NCBI GenBank assembly: GCA_044224705.1 | Contig: JBGAJY010000273.1 | Location: forward strand, 1 to 6,539 | DNA from: M3007 sp044224705 | Lineage (GTDB): Bacteria; Bacteroidota; Bacteroidia; Chitinophagales; Saprospiraceae | Direction of reading: 5' to 3' | DNA: 6,539 nucleotides | Part shown: piece by piece, positions 1-6,106 of the stretch | Position numbering within the stretch: position 1 is the stretch's first letter | How the letters are laid out: the number at the start of each line of letters is the position of its first letter | Translations under genes and position numbers: made by a program | Notes under the pieces: model-generated | Databases searched by the model: none | What the model saw: the letters and a program-made list of their open reading frames with translations, nothing else | What the model was told of the DNA's origin: nothing

Positions 1-87
1 GGAGGTTGGCGACAAAAAATTACGAAAAATGGCGTATTCTGCTGTGCCGCCAACCTCCGAGGTCTGCTTCTCACGACCTGAAGCAGA
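1..87 (-). repeat. Two inverted repeats downstream of the phosphatase gene
   Basis: Two stem-loops follow the phosphatase stop codon (104-106). The first is a perfect 8-bp stem, TCTGCTTC at 63-70 and GAAGCAGA at 80-87, with a 9-base loop. The second is a perfect 11-bp inverted repeat, GGAGGTTGGCG at 1-11 and CGCCAACCTCC at 48-58. Neither is followed by a clear minus-strand T-tract, although T-rich minus-strand runs lie inside the larger loop after a small GGCG/CGCC stem (31-34/48-51). They may help end transcription, or the 11-bp repeat may mark a repeat element that continues past the window edge. Confidence 0.4.
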
Positions 88-103
88 TTAATCAGACACA
101 CCC

Positions 104-1231
104 TCAGTCTTCTTTCCGGGTGAAACAGGCCGTGAGCAGCGATGTTTTTACGCCCCTGGTATCGAGGCCGAAAGCTGTCCCTTCTTCGATCCAAAGTGAT
201 TTGACAAATCCCATGCGCAGGTTTTCGTCGTGGTACAGGTCGATACAGATCAGGCGACCGTTGTACAGCCCTGCGATGTCGTTCACCAGGGTGTGGCCGA
301 CGACCATACGGCTCGCGCCGGCGTAGTTCAGTATTTCGGACAACTGATCGTCCGTGATCAGGCCTTTCGAAGCGCCGCGGTACCAAAAAATACCGGTTTT
401 GGTGTTAAAGACCTGTTGGGCTGCGGGCTCGTTGATGGCGGCTTCTTCATAACCGAGGTAGCGGCGGGAAAGCCGGTTGATATCGGTCAGCGCAAGGCCC
501 GAGCGCGCCAGTTCGGGACTGATGCCGCCGTGGCAAAACACGTAATCGCCGATGCGTTCGACGGCATTTTTGGTGCGCAGCCAGCGGCCGAGTTCGGTGT
601 CGGCGGCAAAGAGTCTGGGATATTCCTCACCGAGCAGGCGGGCGTTTTCAAAATATTTGTTGCGCACGTAGCGGGTGTCGCCCTGCAGGTTGAGGATTTC
701 GTGGTTGCCGAGGATAAAATGCACCATTCCGCCGGCTGCGAGGGCCTCCGATTCCAGTTTGTAAGCCAGCCAGAGGCATTCCGTCACGTTCAGGCCCCGG
801 TCGAAATAATCGCCGAGCAGCACGAGGTGGCCCTCGCCGAAGGTCCAGCGGAACTGCTGGTCGATGACCCCGGCGCTCGTCAGCATCATTTTAAACGCTT
901 CAAAATTGCCCTCGATGTCCGAAATCACGAGCATGCGTTCGGGCATGCGGTAATCCGTGGCGGGTACGCTCAAATTGTTTTGCAGGGGAAAGGAGAAGCG
1001 GTCGCCCGTTTCGGGGAGATTACAGGTAAGCCGGATCAGATTTTTATTCGGAAAGACATCGGTGACCACTACGGTGGAGGTGTCGCGGCGCTGAATCGAT
1101 TTTACGACAATGTTCGGCCCGCGGTAAAAAACGTGCGGACCATCGACGTCGGCACGCGAATTATCGAACGGATTACCGGCCCAAAGCACAAGAGGAAGTG
1201 TGCTCAATACAAAGAGGAGAAAGCCTTTCAT
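104..1231 (-). CDS. Secreted or periplasmic metallophosphatase, Shewanella-like PPP type
   Basis: This is a calcineurin-like metallophosphoesterase, probably a Shewanella-like protein phosphatase (SLP). The open frame extends to 1276 (390 residues). The start at 1231 is preferred because it places MKGFLLFVLSTLPLVLWAG at the N-terminus, a good signal peptide; an alternative start is at 1237. In numbering from 1276, the metal-site motifs are DIEGN (120-124, in place of the usual GDxHG), GDYFDRG (155-161), GNHE (190-193), HGG (249-251) and VGHT (326-329). WYRG (298-301) is a motif I associate with SLP phosphatases. These residues normally bind two metal ions and hydrolyse phosphate esters. The signal peptide puts it in the periplasm or, if lipidated or otherwise exported, outside the cytoplasm. 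The substrate is unknown: phosphoprotein or a small phosphoester. It is separated from the upstream DoxX-like gene by a terminator, so it is probably transcribed on its own. Family assignment is firm; substrate class is inference. Confidence 0.9.
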   Translation of the reverse strand: MKGFLLFVLSTLPLVLWAGNPFDNSRADVDGPHVFYRGPNIVVKSIQRRDTSTVVVTDVFPNKNLIRLTCNLPETGDRFSFPLQNNLSVPATDYRMPERMLVISDIEGNFEAFKMMLTSAGVIDQQFRWTFGEGHLVLLGDYFDRGLNVTECLWLAYKLESEALAAGGMVHFILGNHEILNLQGDTRYVRNKYFENARLLGEEYPRLFAADTELGRWLRTKNAVERIGDYVFCHGGISPELARSGLALTDINRLSRRYLGYEEAAINEPAAQQVFNTKTGIFWYRGASKGLITDDQLSEILNYAGASRMVVGHTLVNDIAGLYNGRLICIDLYHDENLRMGFVKSLWIEEGTAFGLDTRGVKTSLLTACFTRKED

Positions 1232-1362
1232 CACCATGACAGAGTAGTTTTTGTCTTCAAATTGGAAGACGAACATACGGGGATTCCGTCACCCGAATGC
1301 AAAAAACCTCGCCGAAACGGCAATTTCCCTTATTGAATTGTGACCAAATATGATTTCACAGG

Positions 1363-1400
1363 AAAATAAAAAACCGGCGATTCGGAAGAATCGGCCGGTT
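1363..1400 (-). terminator. Intrinsic terminator downstream of the DoxX-like gene
   Basis: AACCGGCGATTC at 1372-1383 pairs with 1388-1400 around a GGAA loop, with one bulged G. Read on the minus strand, the stem is followed at once by TTTTTATTTTCC (1371 down to about 1360), a good U-tract. It sits about 150 bases after the DoxX-like stop codon and before the phosphatase start, so it should separate the two. The plus-strand side (gaaaattgtttt) is a weaker run. Confidence 0.8.
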
Positions 1401-1547
1401 GAAAATTGTTTTCATAGAATATTATTCCAAAACAGTCACCAACAGCAAAAACATCCATTGGGAAAACATTCACTTTATTTGACAAATCTCTGACGCTCTC
1501 CGTTGTGCAAATTTTGCCTTTCTGACAGCCGGCGACAAAGCGCGGGT
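1401..1547. other. AT-richer 3' untranslated stretch, no gene seen
   Basis: This stretch between the DoxX-like stop codon and the terminator is visibly more AT-rich than the coding sequence around it. It holds a perfect 11-bp palindrome, ATTTGACAAAT, at 1477-1487. A 73-codon frame beginning with TTG at 1551 runs through it on the minus strand but crosses the terminator hairpin and resembles nothing known. I see no supported gene here. With the phosphatase leader (1232-1362) the whole gene-free stretch runs from 1232 to 1547. Confidence 0.5.
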
Positions 1548-2105
1548 TCAATACCCTACCCAGTGGATCAGCATTTGTTCCACACTGAACATCAGGACAA
1601 AAATGCCCAACGCCGCCCCCGTGGCCTGCAGCCGTTCTTTTCCATTGTCGAAATGTGCGGGCAGGTTCTCGGTCAGCATCTGCAAAGCCCTGGTCAGCTG
1701 TGCCCGGTTGAAATACAGCACCAGTACCAGTAAAAACAGGTAGATGCAGGCACTTACGATCGCGCCGCTCACTTCAAACACGGTGTCCACCACCACGATA
1801 TTGATCAGTACCGGCACCAGAATGGCCGTGCCGATCAGCTTGGTTTTATTCCACAGCAGCAGCCAGGCGCCGACGATCTGGGTCAGTCCGATGAACAGGA
1901 TGTATGAGTAGGAATGCCCGAAAAAGGTCCAGGCCAGGTCAAAACTGCCCGTTTCTGCGAGCGTTTTTTGCGCCACTTCCACCGGGATATGGCCCTTGCG
2001 GTAAAATTGTCCGCCGAAAATTTTTCCCCAACCGTACACATTCAGCAGAAAGAACACGTGCAACCGTGCTGCCAGTTCGAGGTAAAAAGTCCAGGTTTTG
2101 TTCAT
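1548..2105 (-). CDS. DoxX-like multi-pass inner-membrane protein
   Basis: A 185-residue hydrophobic protein. Likely membrane segments are at about 7-27, 66-84, 89-108, 114-132 and 160-182. The N-terminal LAARLHVFFLLNVYGWGKIFGGQF stretch (11-34) and the FIGLTQIVGAWLLLW segment (71-85) resemble small DoxX-like membrane proteins that are common and mostly uncharacterised in Bacteroidota. DoxX proteins have been linked to thiosulfate:quinone oxidation and to redox or electron-transport complexes, but no catalytic motif here lets me assign a reaction. The start ATG at 2103-2105 is the first in the frame; it lies only 10 bases from the end of the long decamer-repeat hairpin, which would therefore form part of its leader. 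It is followed by its own terminator. Membrane protein: sure. DoxX-like: likely. Function: unknown. Confidence 0.75.
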   Translation of the reverse strand: MNKTWTFYLELAARLHVFFLLNVYGWGKIFGGQFYRKGHIPVEVAQKTLAETGSFDLAWTFFGHSYSYILFIGLTQIVGAWLLLWNKTKLIGTAILVPVLINIVVVDTVFEVSGAIVSACIYLFLLVLVLYFNRAQLTRALQMLTENLPAHFDNGKERLQATGAALGIFVLMFSVEQMLIHWVGY

Positions 2106-2115
2106 GAAGAATTTA

Positions 2116-2231
2116 GGTTGATAAAAAGGTTGATAATGGTTGATGAGGGTTTATAAAGTTTATAAAAGGGTGAGTGGATGCTCTCTCCTTTTATCAACCT
2201 GATAAACCTTCATCAACCTTTTATAAACCCT
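2116..2231. repeat. Decamer-repeat array forming a long imperfect hairpin
   Basis: Almost the whole 130-bp gap between the pspC and DoxX-like genes consists of ~10-bp units of consensus GGTTKATRAA. On the plus strand units begin at 2116, 2128, 2138, 2148, 2158 and a degenerate one at 2168. On the minus strand units begin at 2229, 2218, 2208 and 2199, so the two sets face each other. Plus-strand 2138-2169 matches the reverse complement of 2187-2218 with about four mismatches in 32 bases. Outer units add further imperfect pairing, and GAG/CTC near 2172-2184 shortens the loop. In a minus-strand transcript this makes a long stem starting just after the pspC stop codon and ending 10 bases before the DoxX-like start. 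It may act as terminator, attenuator or RNA-stability element, or be a mobile or expanded repeat. Confidence 0.85.
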
Positions 2232-2235
2232 CAGT

Positions 2236-4425
2236 TCACTGTTCGTCGTTCTTTTCCTCCTTGCCGTCGCGTACGTTGGCCGTACCGTCCACTTTTACTT
2301 CGCTGGCGGCGTCCTTTTTGACCACAGCGTCGTCCGAAACGTTCAGACGCGCTTTGGAGGCGTCGGCGGCAGAGATTTCGGCGCGGTCGGCGCGGTAGCT
2401 GGTGGCTTCCAGCACGGCGCCATTCGTCAGATTGACGTCCATGTTGCCGCCTTTGCCGCTGAGTTCCAGTTGGGCCGGGCCGCTGAGGGTCAGGTCGAGT
2501 TCTTCCGAGACGTCGAGGAAGGCTTTGATGCGGGAGCTGCCCCGGGCGGAGATGGAAGCGCGGCCTTCCTCGAAGCCGAGGATCGTCACGGCGCCCGTAT
2601 TGTCCGCGATCAAAGAGGTGAAGACTGGCGCTTCAATGTAGACCCTGACCCGTCCGCCGGTCGATTTGCCGTTGGTCGTGAAGGTGATCTTGTCGCCCGT
2701 GCGGACGGCCTGCACCAGTTCGCGGTCGGCCGGAGCGCCTTCGATGCGGAACACGAAATCGTCGCCTTTATTGATCTGCGCCGTGAAATCGCCTTCGAGG
2801 ATAAATTTGTCGAAAGAGCGCCCGCCGCGGTAGTCGCGGTCGCCGAATTCGGGGCAATCGGCGCATTTCAACCCACGGTCCGTCATGCGGAACATCTGGT
2901 TCGGATAGTCGTTGACGTAGTATTCGCTGTCGTCGTCCGCGTAGTCGGTATCGTGTACACGATGGTTGATGGTTTCGCCAAAGGTGATGTATTTGCCTTC
3001 GGGCACGTAAATCGTCAGTTTGATGTTCTGTGCTTTCCACTTCTGGCCGCTCGGGATGCCGTAGGCCGTGGGCACGCGCAGCACGTTGCCGTCGCGGACC
3101 GGATTGAACTCGGTTTTCGAGGCATTTTCCATGGCATTGGCAGTGGAACTGCCGCGCGCCGTGATGTTTTGCACGCATTCAAAACGGCCCGATTCGCTGC
3201 GGCGCACGCGGATGTTGACCATGCCGTTCAGTTCCACGTGATCGTTGCCCATAATGACGTCGTCGCCGAAAAAATCGTGGGTTTCATTGTCGGCCGTGCC
3301 GCCGGCCCATTCCACGCGAAGGGTGTCGGAATTCATTCCGGACATGTCCAGCGAACGTGTCATGGTGCCGCTTTGACGGAAATCCTTGGCGGCAATGCTG
3401 AGCAGGAAAATCCCTGAAATCAGGTTGACCGTCCAGAAAATACCCAGTCCTGCGCTGACCCAACCGGGGGTGCGGATGCTGAAAAGCAGTCGGACAAAGA
3501 ACAGACAGAGGCCGATGATCGGGATGCCGAACAGGAAAAAGAAGTTGGCAAAACCCAGGTAGTTCAGTCCGCTCGACAGCGGGCTCAGGTAATCCAGCAA
3601 GGGAGCCGCAGCCACCATACTGAAAATGCCGCCAGCCCAGGACACCAGCAGGGCGATGAACAGGCCCACGCCGATGATAATGCCGATCAGCACGGCGAAT
3701 TTGGCGATGAAGCGGATCACGAATCCGAATATCTGCCCGATCACCGACACGCCGCCGGAGATGGCGTTGCCGAAGCTACGGTCGCCGGCGTTTTTTTTTG
3801 AGCCTAACTCATTGACTTTGTTGCTGATGCGGTCGAAGCCTTCTTCGACTTCCTTGGCGATGTTGTCCACGTTGATCTTTTCGCCGCGCATCGCCAGTCG
3901 GTCGGCCGCCGTTTTGGCCGGCGGCACGAGGATCCAGAGCAGGATGTAGGCGGGGATCCAGAAGCCGGCGGACAGCAGGGTGAGGAGTACAAAAATGAGG
4001 CGCATCCAGACCGGGTCGGTCATGCCGAAATAAGCGGCCAGACCCGAGCACACGCCGCCCACGCTGGCGTCTTCTTCATCGCGGAACAGGCGTTTGCCCG
4101 TGCGGATGGCACCTTTGGCGCCGGTTTTCGAACCGGTGCTGGTGGATTGGCGGCTCTCGACCGGTTCGGCGCCGAAATCTTCGGGTTTGCCCATGATCTC
4201 GACGGCGGCTTCCACGTCGGGAAGCATCACGATAGTGCGGGAGCCCATGCTGCCGGAGATCAGTTCGCCGAGGCGGCTTTCGATGTCGCGGAGGATTTCG
4301 TCGCGGCCATCGCTTTCGGAAAAGCGCCGGCGTATGCTGTCGAGATAGGCCGAGAGGTATTCGTAGGCGTCGTCGTCGATGGTGAGCGCGTAGCCGCCGA
4401 GGTTGATATTCAAGACCTTATTCAT
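2236..4425 (-). CDS. PspC-domain membrane protein with C-terminal GIN (DUF2807) domain
   Basis: A 729-residue membrane protein. Residues 1-90 form a conserved soluble N-terminal region (MNKVLNINLGGYALTIDDD, then a charged helical part). Residues 109-170 are a PspC domain (KRLFRDEEDASVGGVCSGLA, then a hydrophobic hairpin at 141-168). Residues 180-210 are a charged amphipathic stretch. Further membrane segments lie at about 232-262, 292-314 and 324-346. The remainder is probably periplasmic: an acidic insert (492-508), a C-A-D-C pair (C521/C524) and, from about 537 to 715, a GIN-type (DUF2807) region rich in short beta repeats, ending in a charged tail. In enterobacteria PspC takes part in the envelope-stress response; in Bacteroidota this domain order commonly sits beside a padR gene. 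The gene follows padR by 68 bases on the same strand and probably shares its promoter. It contains an A9 tract (3791-3799) at residues 209-212. Architecture is clear; the envelope-sensing role is inferred. Confidence 0.9.
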   Translation of the reverse strand: MNKVLNINLGGYALTIDDDAYEYLSAYLDSIRRRFSESDGRDEILRDIESRLGELISGSMGSRTIVMLPDVEAAVEIMGKPEDFGAEPVESRQSTSTGSKTGAKGAIRTGKRLFRDEEDASVGGVCSGLAAYFGMTDPVWMRLIFVLLTLLSAGFWIPAYILLWILVPPAKTAADRLAMRGEKINVDNIAKEVEEGFDRISNKVNELGSKKNAGDRSFGNAISGGVSVIGQIFGFVIRFIAKFAVLIGIIIGVGLFIALLVSWAGGIFSMVAAAPLLDYLSPLSSGLNYLGFANFFFLFGIPIIGLCLFFVRLLFSIRTPGWVSAGLGIFWTVNLISGIFLLSIAAKDFRQSGTMTRSLDMSGMNSDTLRVEWAGGTADNETHDFFGDDVIMGNDHVELNGMVNIRVRRSESGRFECVQNITARGSSTANAMENASKTEFNPVRDGNVLRVPTAYGIPSGQKWKAQNIKLTIYVPEGKYITFGETINHRVHDTDYADDDSEYYVNDYPNQMFRMTDRGLKCADCPEFGDRDYRGGRSFDKFILEGDFTAQINKGDDFVFRIEGAPADRELVQAVRTGDKITFTTNGKSTGGRVRVYIEAPVFTSLIADNTGAVTILGFEEGRASISARGSSRIKAFLDVSEELDLTLSGPAQLELSGKGGNMDVNLTNGAVLEATSYRADRAEISAADASKARLNVSDDAVVKKDAASEVKVDGTANVRDGKEEKNDEQ

Positions 4426-4493
4426 AGTAGTCGGAAGTATCGAGGGGGTGAGGTGAAAGTTGGAATGGTTGTGTTTGCAGCGGGATGAATCGT

Positions 4494-4910
4494 TCAGTCA
4501 CCCGTTGGCGGCAGCGGCTCGATGTTGAGCGGCGGCGGCGGCGCTTTTTTAGAGGATGATTTTTTGGAAGAGCTCTTGTCGGGGTTACCCAGAAGAGTCT
4601 GGTCCACCGAATCCACCAGTTCCTGCCAGCTTTCGGTGAGTTCACCGAGGAATTGGCGGCCGGTTTCGGTGATGGTGAAGTACTTGCGCGGTGGCCCCTG
4701 GGAGCCTTCCCGCCAGATGTAATCCACCAGTCCGTCGTTTTTGAGGCGGATGAGCAAGGGATAAAGCGTGCCTTCCACGATGAAAAGCTTGGTTCCTTTC
4801 AGCCGTTCCACGATTTCCGGCGGGTAAGTTTCCCGCTCGGCAATCACGGCCAGAACACACATTTCCAGTACGCCTTTCCGCATTTGCGCTTTTGCATTTT
4901 TCAAATCCAT
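4494..4910 (-). CDS. PadR-family transcriptional regulator
   Basis: A 138-residue winged-helix repressor of the PadR family. RKGVLEMCVLAVI (11-23) is the first helix, EGTLYPLLIRLKNDGLV (46-62) the recognition-helix region, and GPPRKYFTIT (72-81) the wing; all match the PadR signature closely. A short C-terminal helix at about 86-105 probably dimerises. Residues 108-138 form an unusual low-complexity tail (KSSSKKSSSKK, then a proline run). PadR proteins usually repress their own operon or a neighbouring one and often respond to a ligand or envelope signal. The gene lies just upstream of the pspC/GIN gene on the same strand, so it probably regulates that membrane protein and itself. A good promoter and an overlapping inverted repeat lie about 80-120 bases upstream. 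ATG at 4908-4910 is preceded by an A-rich leader, usual for Bacteroidota, with no obvious Shine-Dalgarno sequence. Confidence 0.93.
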   Translation of the reverse strand: MDLKNAKAQMRKGVLEMCVLAVIAERETYPPEIVERLKGTKLFIVEGTLYPLLIRLKNDGLVDYIWREGSQGPPRKYFTITETGRQFLGELTESWQELVDSVDQTLLGNPDKSSSKKSSSKKAPPPPLNIEPLPPTGD

Positions 4911-4992
4911 GCGGCTTAATTTTTTAGTTGAGTATCAGTTGATCGTTGTTGTGTTAACGCGGGGTCAAGGCTATTCAAAACAGTTGACGATG

Positions 4993-5024
4993 CAAATGTA
5001 GTGGCGAAATCATGTACTTTGCAA
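4993..5024 (-). promoter_or_regulatory. Bacteroidota-type promoter for padR-pspC
   Basis: Read on the minus strand, TACATTTG (5000 to 4993) matches the Bacteroidota -7 consensus TAnnTTTG exactly. TTG (5024 to 5022) lies 21 bases upstream as the -33 element. Transcription would begin at about 4986, leaving a leader of about 75 bases before the padR start. No other match as good was found in this window. Confidence 0.65.
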
Positions 5025-5031
5025 TACAAGG
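5013..5031. promoter_or_regulatory. Candidate PadR operator over the -33 element
   Basis: TGTActttgcaaTACA (5013-5028) is an imperfect inverted repeat with TGTA/TACA ends. An overlapping CTTTG-N5-CAAGG pair (5017-5021/5027-5031) can also be drawn. Known PadR operators have ATGT/ACAT-like half-sites about 8-10 bases apart, which this resembles. Because it covers the -33 element, a bound PadR dimer would block the promoter. The operator assignment is inferred from position and symmetry. Confidence 0.5.
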
Positions 5032-5036
5032 ATGTT

Positions 5037-5065
5037 ATTTTTCGAAAAATGGTTTTGCGGCAAAA
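5037..5065. repeat. Two adjacent perfect palindromes upstream of the padR promoter
   Basis: ATTTTTCGAAAAAT (5037-5050) is a perfect 14-bp palindrome. Two bases later, TTTTGC-G-GCAAAA (5053-5065) is another perfect inverted repeat. They lie just upstream of the candidate operator, where further regulator binding could occur. Confidence 0.5.
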
Positions 5066-5125
5066 CGGCGACGTCTTGCTAAACCATTGAAAAAGAAGTT
5101 TTTATGAAAAATGATGTTTTTGAAA

Positions 5126-5143
5126 CGTCGAAAAATATCGACG
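5126..5143. repeat. Small inverted repeat CGTCGA/TCGACG
   Basis: CGTCGA at 5126-5131 and TCGACG at 5138-5143 form a 6-bp stem around a 6-base A-rich loop. It sits between the T9SS gene's terminator and the padR promoter. The rest of 5066-5165 shows no gene; only frames of under 20 codons are present. Confidence 0.4.
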
Positions 5144-5165
5144 GATATTGCCTCCGCTAACGACT

Positions 5166-5212
5166 AAAAAGCCGCACCCCGTCTGACGCGCAGCGTCTGT
5201 ACGTGGTGCGGC
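5166..5212 (-). terminator. Intrinsic terminator of the T9SS-protein gene
   Basis: GCCGCACC at 5171-5178 pairs with GGTGCGGC at 5205-5212, and an inner stem GACGC/GCGTC (5185-5189/5193-5197) closes on a GCA loop. On the minus strand the stem is followed at once by TTTTT (5170 to 5166). It lies about 100 bases past the T9SS gene's stop codon and should insulate the padR promoter downstream. Confidence 0.85.
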
Positions 5213-5219
5213 GGCGGTA

Positions 5220-5302
5220 GTGACCGGGGCGAAATCAGGGAGATAAGCACCTGACCGATTCAATTCACCCCGTTCACACGATGCACGTCAGACGGAGTGC
5301 AC
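5220..5302 (-). other. Structured 3' untranslated region of the T9SS-protein gene
   Basis: Two more hairpins lie between the stop codon (5310-5312) and the terminator. One pairs 5282-5286 with 5297-5301 (TGCAC/GTGCA). The other pairs 5220-5233 with 5264-5277 with a G-U pair and one mismatch, and holds an inner TCAGG/CCTGA stem (5235-5239/5250-5254). The loop of the first hairpin contains most of a 10-base stretch (5286-5295) exactly complementary to 5179-5188 in the terminator stem, so a long-range or alternative pairing is possible. No known RNA family was recognised. Confidence 0.5.
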
Positions 5303-5309
5303 GGCGGTT

Positions 5310-6047
5310 TCAATCGATCAGAAATTTAAGTGCAGCAGTCTTGCTTCCTGCCAAAAGGCGAAGGAAGTATACGCCCGGCGCCAGCGTCTCTGTCCGAATC
5401 GTGTTTTCCGCGCAGCCCGAACCGCTCAGGACGGTTCTGCCACGGACATCGATTACTGCAAAGCGTTCGAAATCAATGTTTTCTACCCGAACCTGCTCCG
5501 TGGCGGGCACTGGCGACAGCCGGATCTGCGCCGCTTCCGGCGCCTCGGTACCGGTGCAAGTGATCACGTCGACGTTGTAAAAAGTCGTGACCACCCCTCC
5601 GCCGGGTACGGTTTCGGTACGGATATAAATCGCGTCCGAGGGCGGCGATACCACGGCTACGGGACAATCCGTGCAGGAAATATATGCCGCCGGCTCCCAG
5701 GCATAGGTCGACCCCGGCAGGCTGGAGCCACCGATCGCTATCGATTGCCCCGCGCACAATACAAGGAATTCTCCACCTTCCACCTGTGCGCAAAAGATGT
5801 CGGATGCCATGCCTTGCTGACAGATGGACACGCAGGAAGAAGGCGTATAGTCGATCAAGAGGGAAGTTCCTACCGGCAAAAAGTAGTACCCGATGGGCGA
5901 GGTACAGGGCAAAAGCAGGCCTGCACCCGTGCTGGTCAGGTTGCATTCCACGCCCGGGACGATGGTGGCGGGAGTGCTGCAGTGGTCCTGGCTTCGCAGA
6001 GCCGTGGTCAGGCAGGCGAGTACCAGAACTGTTGAGATGTGTTTCAT
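5310..6047 (-). CDS. Secreted protein with T9SS type A C-terminal sorting domain
   Basis: A 245-residue exported protein. Residues 1-20 (MKHISTVLVLACLTTALRSQ) are a signal peptide. The middle (about 21-165) is Cys-rich, and the whole protein has 11 cysteines. Residues 113-141 (STYAWEPAAYISCTDCPVAV and following) match the 'W-P-x-x-x-x-S-C-x-x-C-P' motif found in PKD/gliding-type extracellular proteins of Bacteroidota. Residues 175-245 are a T9SS type A sorting domain: IRLSPVPATEQVRV, then VIDVRGRTV, LAPGVYFLRL and KFLID. This domain normally directs the protein across the outer membrane and is removed as the protein is attached to the cell surface. The passenger is short and resembles no enzyme I know, so a surface or adhesive role is possible but unproven. 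It has its own terminator; no convincing promoter was found upstream. Confidence 0.88.
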   Translation of the reverse strand: MKHISTVLVLACLTTALRSQDHCSTPATIVPGVECNLTSTGAGLLLPCTSPIGYYFLPVGTSLLIDYTPSSCVSICQQGMASDIFCAQVEGGEFLVLCAGQSIAIGGSSLPGSTYAWEPAAYISCTDCPVAVVSPPSDAIYIRTETVPGGGVVTTFYNVDVITCTGTEAPEAAQIRLSPVPATEQVRVENIDFERFAVIDVRGRTVLSGSGCAENTIRTETLAPGVYFLRLLAGSKTAALKFLID

Positions 6048-6106
6048 GGCTGTACAGGTAGAGTTGTTTGCTGGATGGCTATCCGTGCTTCCTTATCATA
6101 GATACA

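Noticed and set aside
230..1336. A 368-codon open frame on the plus strand
   Set aside because: It is antisense to the metallophosphatase gene, whose catalytic motifs are unmistakable. The plus-strand translation is rich in V, A, G, H and D with no recognisable domain, as expected of the reverse of a GC-rich gene.
1345..1352. CATATTTG on the minus strand as a -7 element for the phosphatase gene
   Set aside because: It matches TAnnTTTG at five of six fixed positions, but no TTG is found at 19-21 bases upstream, where the terminator T-tract lies.
1330..1551. A 73-codon minus-strand frame starting with TTG and overlapping the DoxX-like stop codon
   Set aside because: It reads straight through the intrinsic terminator hairpin at 1363-1400, starts with a rare codon and resembles no known protein.
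2470..3417. A 315-codon open frame on the plus strand
   Set aside because: It is antisense to the pspC/GIN gene and shows the same compositional shadow pattern, without any domain or start signal.
5104..5160. An 18-codon plus-strand frame (starting MKNDVFETSK) preceded by an AAAGAAG run
   Set aside because: It is too short to support, no plus-strand promoter is visible, and it opposes every gene in the window. It stays possible but unsupported.
6097..6104. TATCTATG on the minus strand as a -7 element for the T9SS-protein gene
   Set aside because: One mismatch to TAnnTTTG and no TTG at the right distance upstream; the region is repeat sequence.
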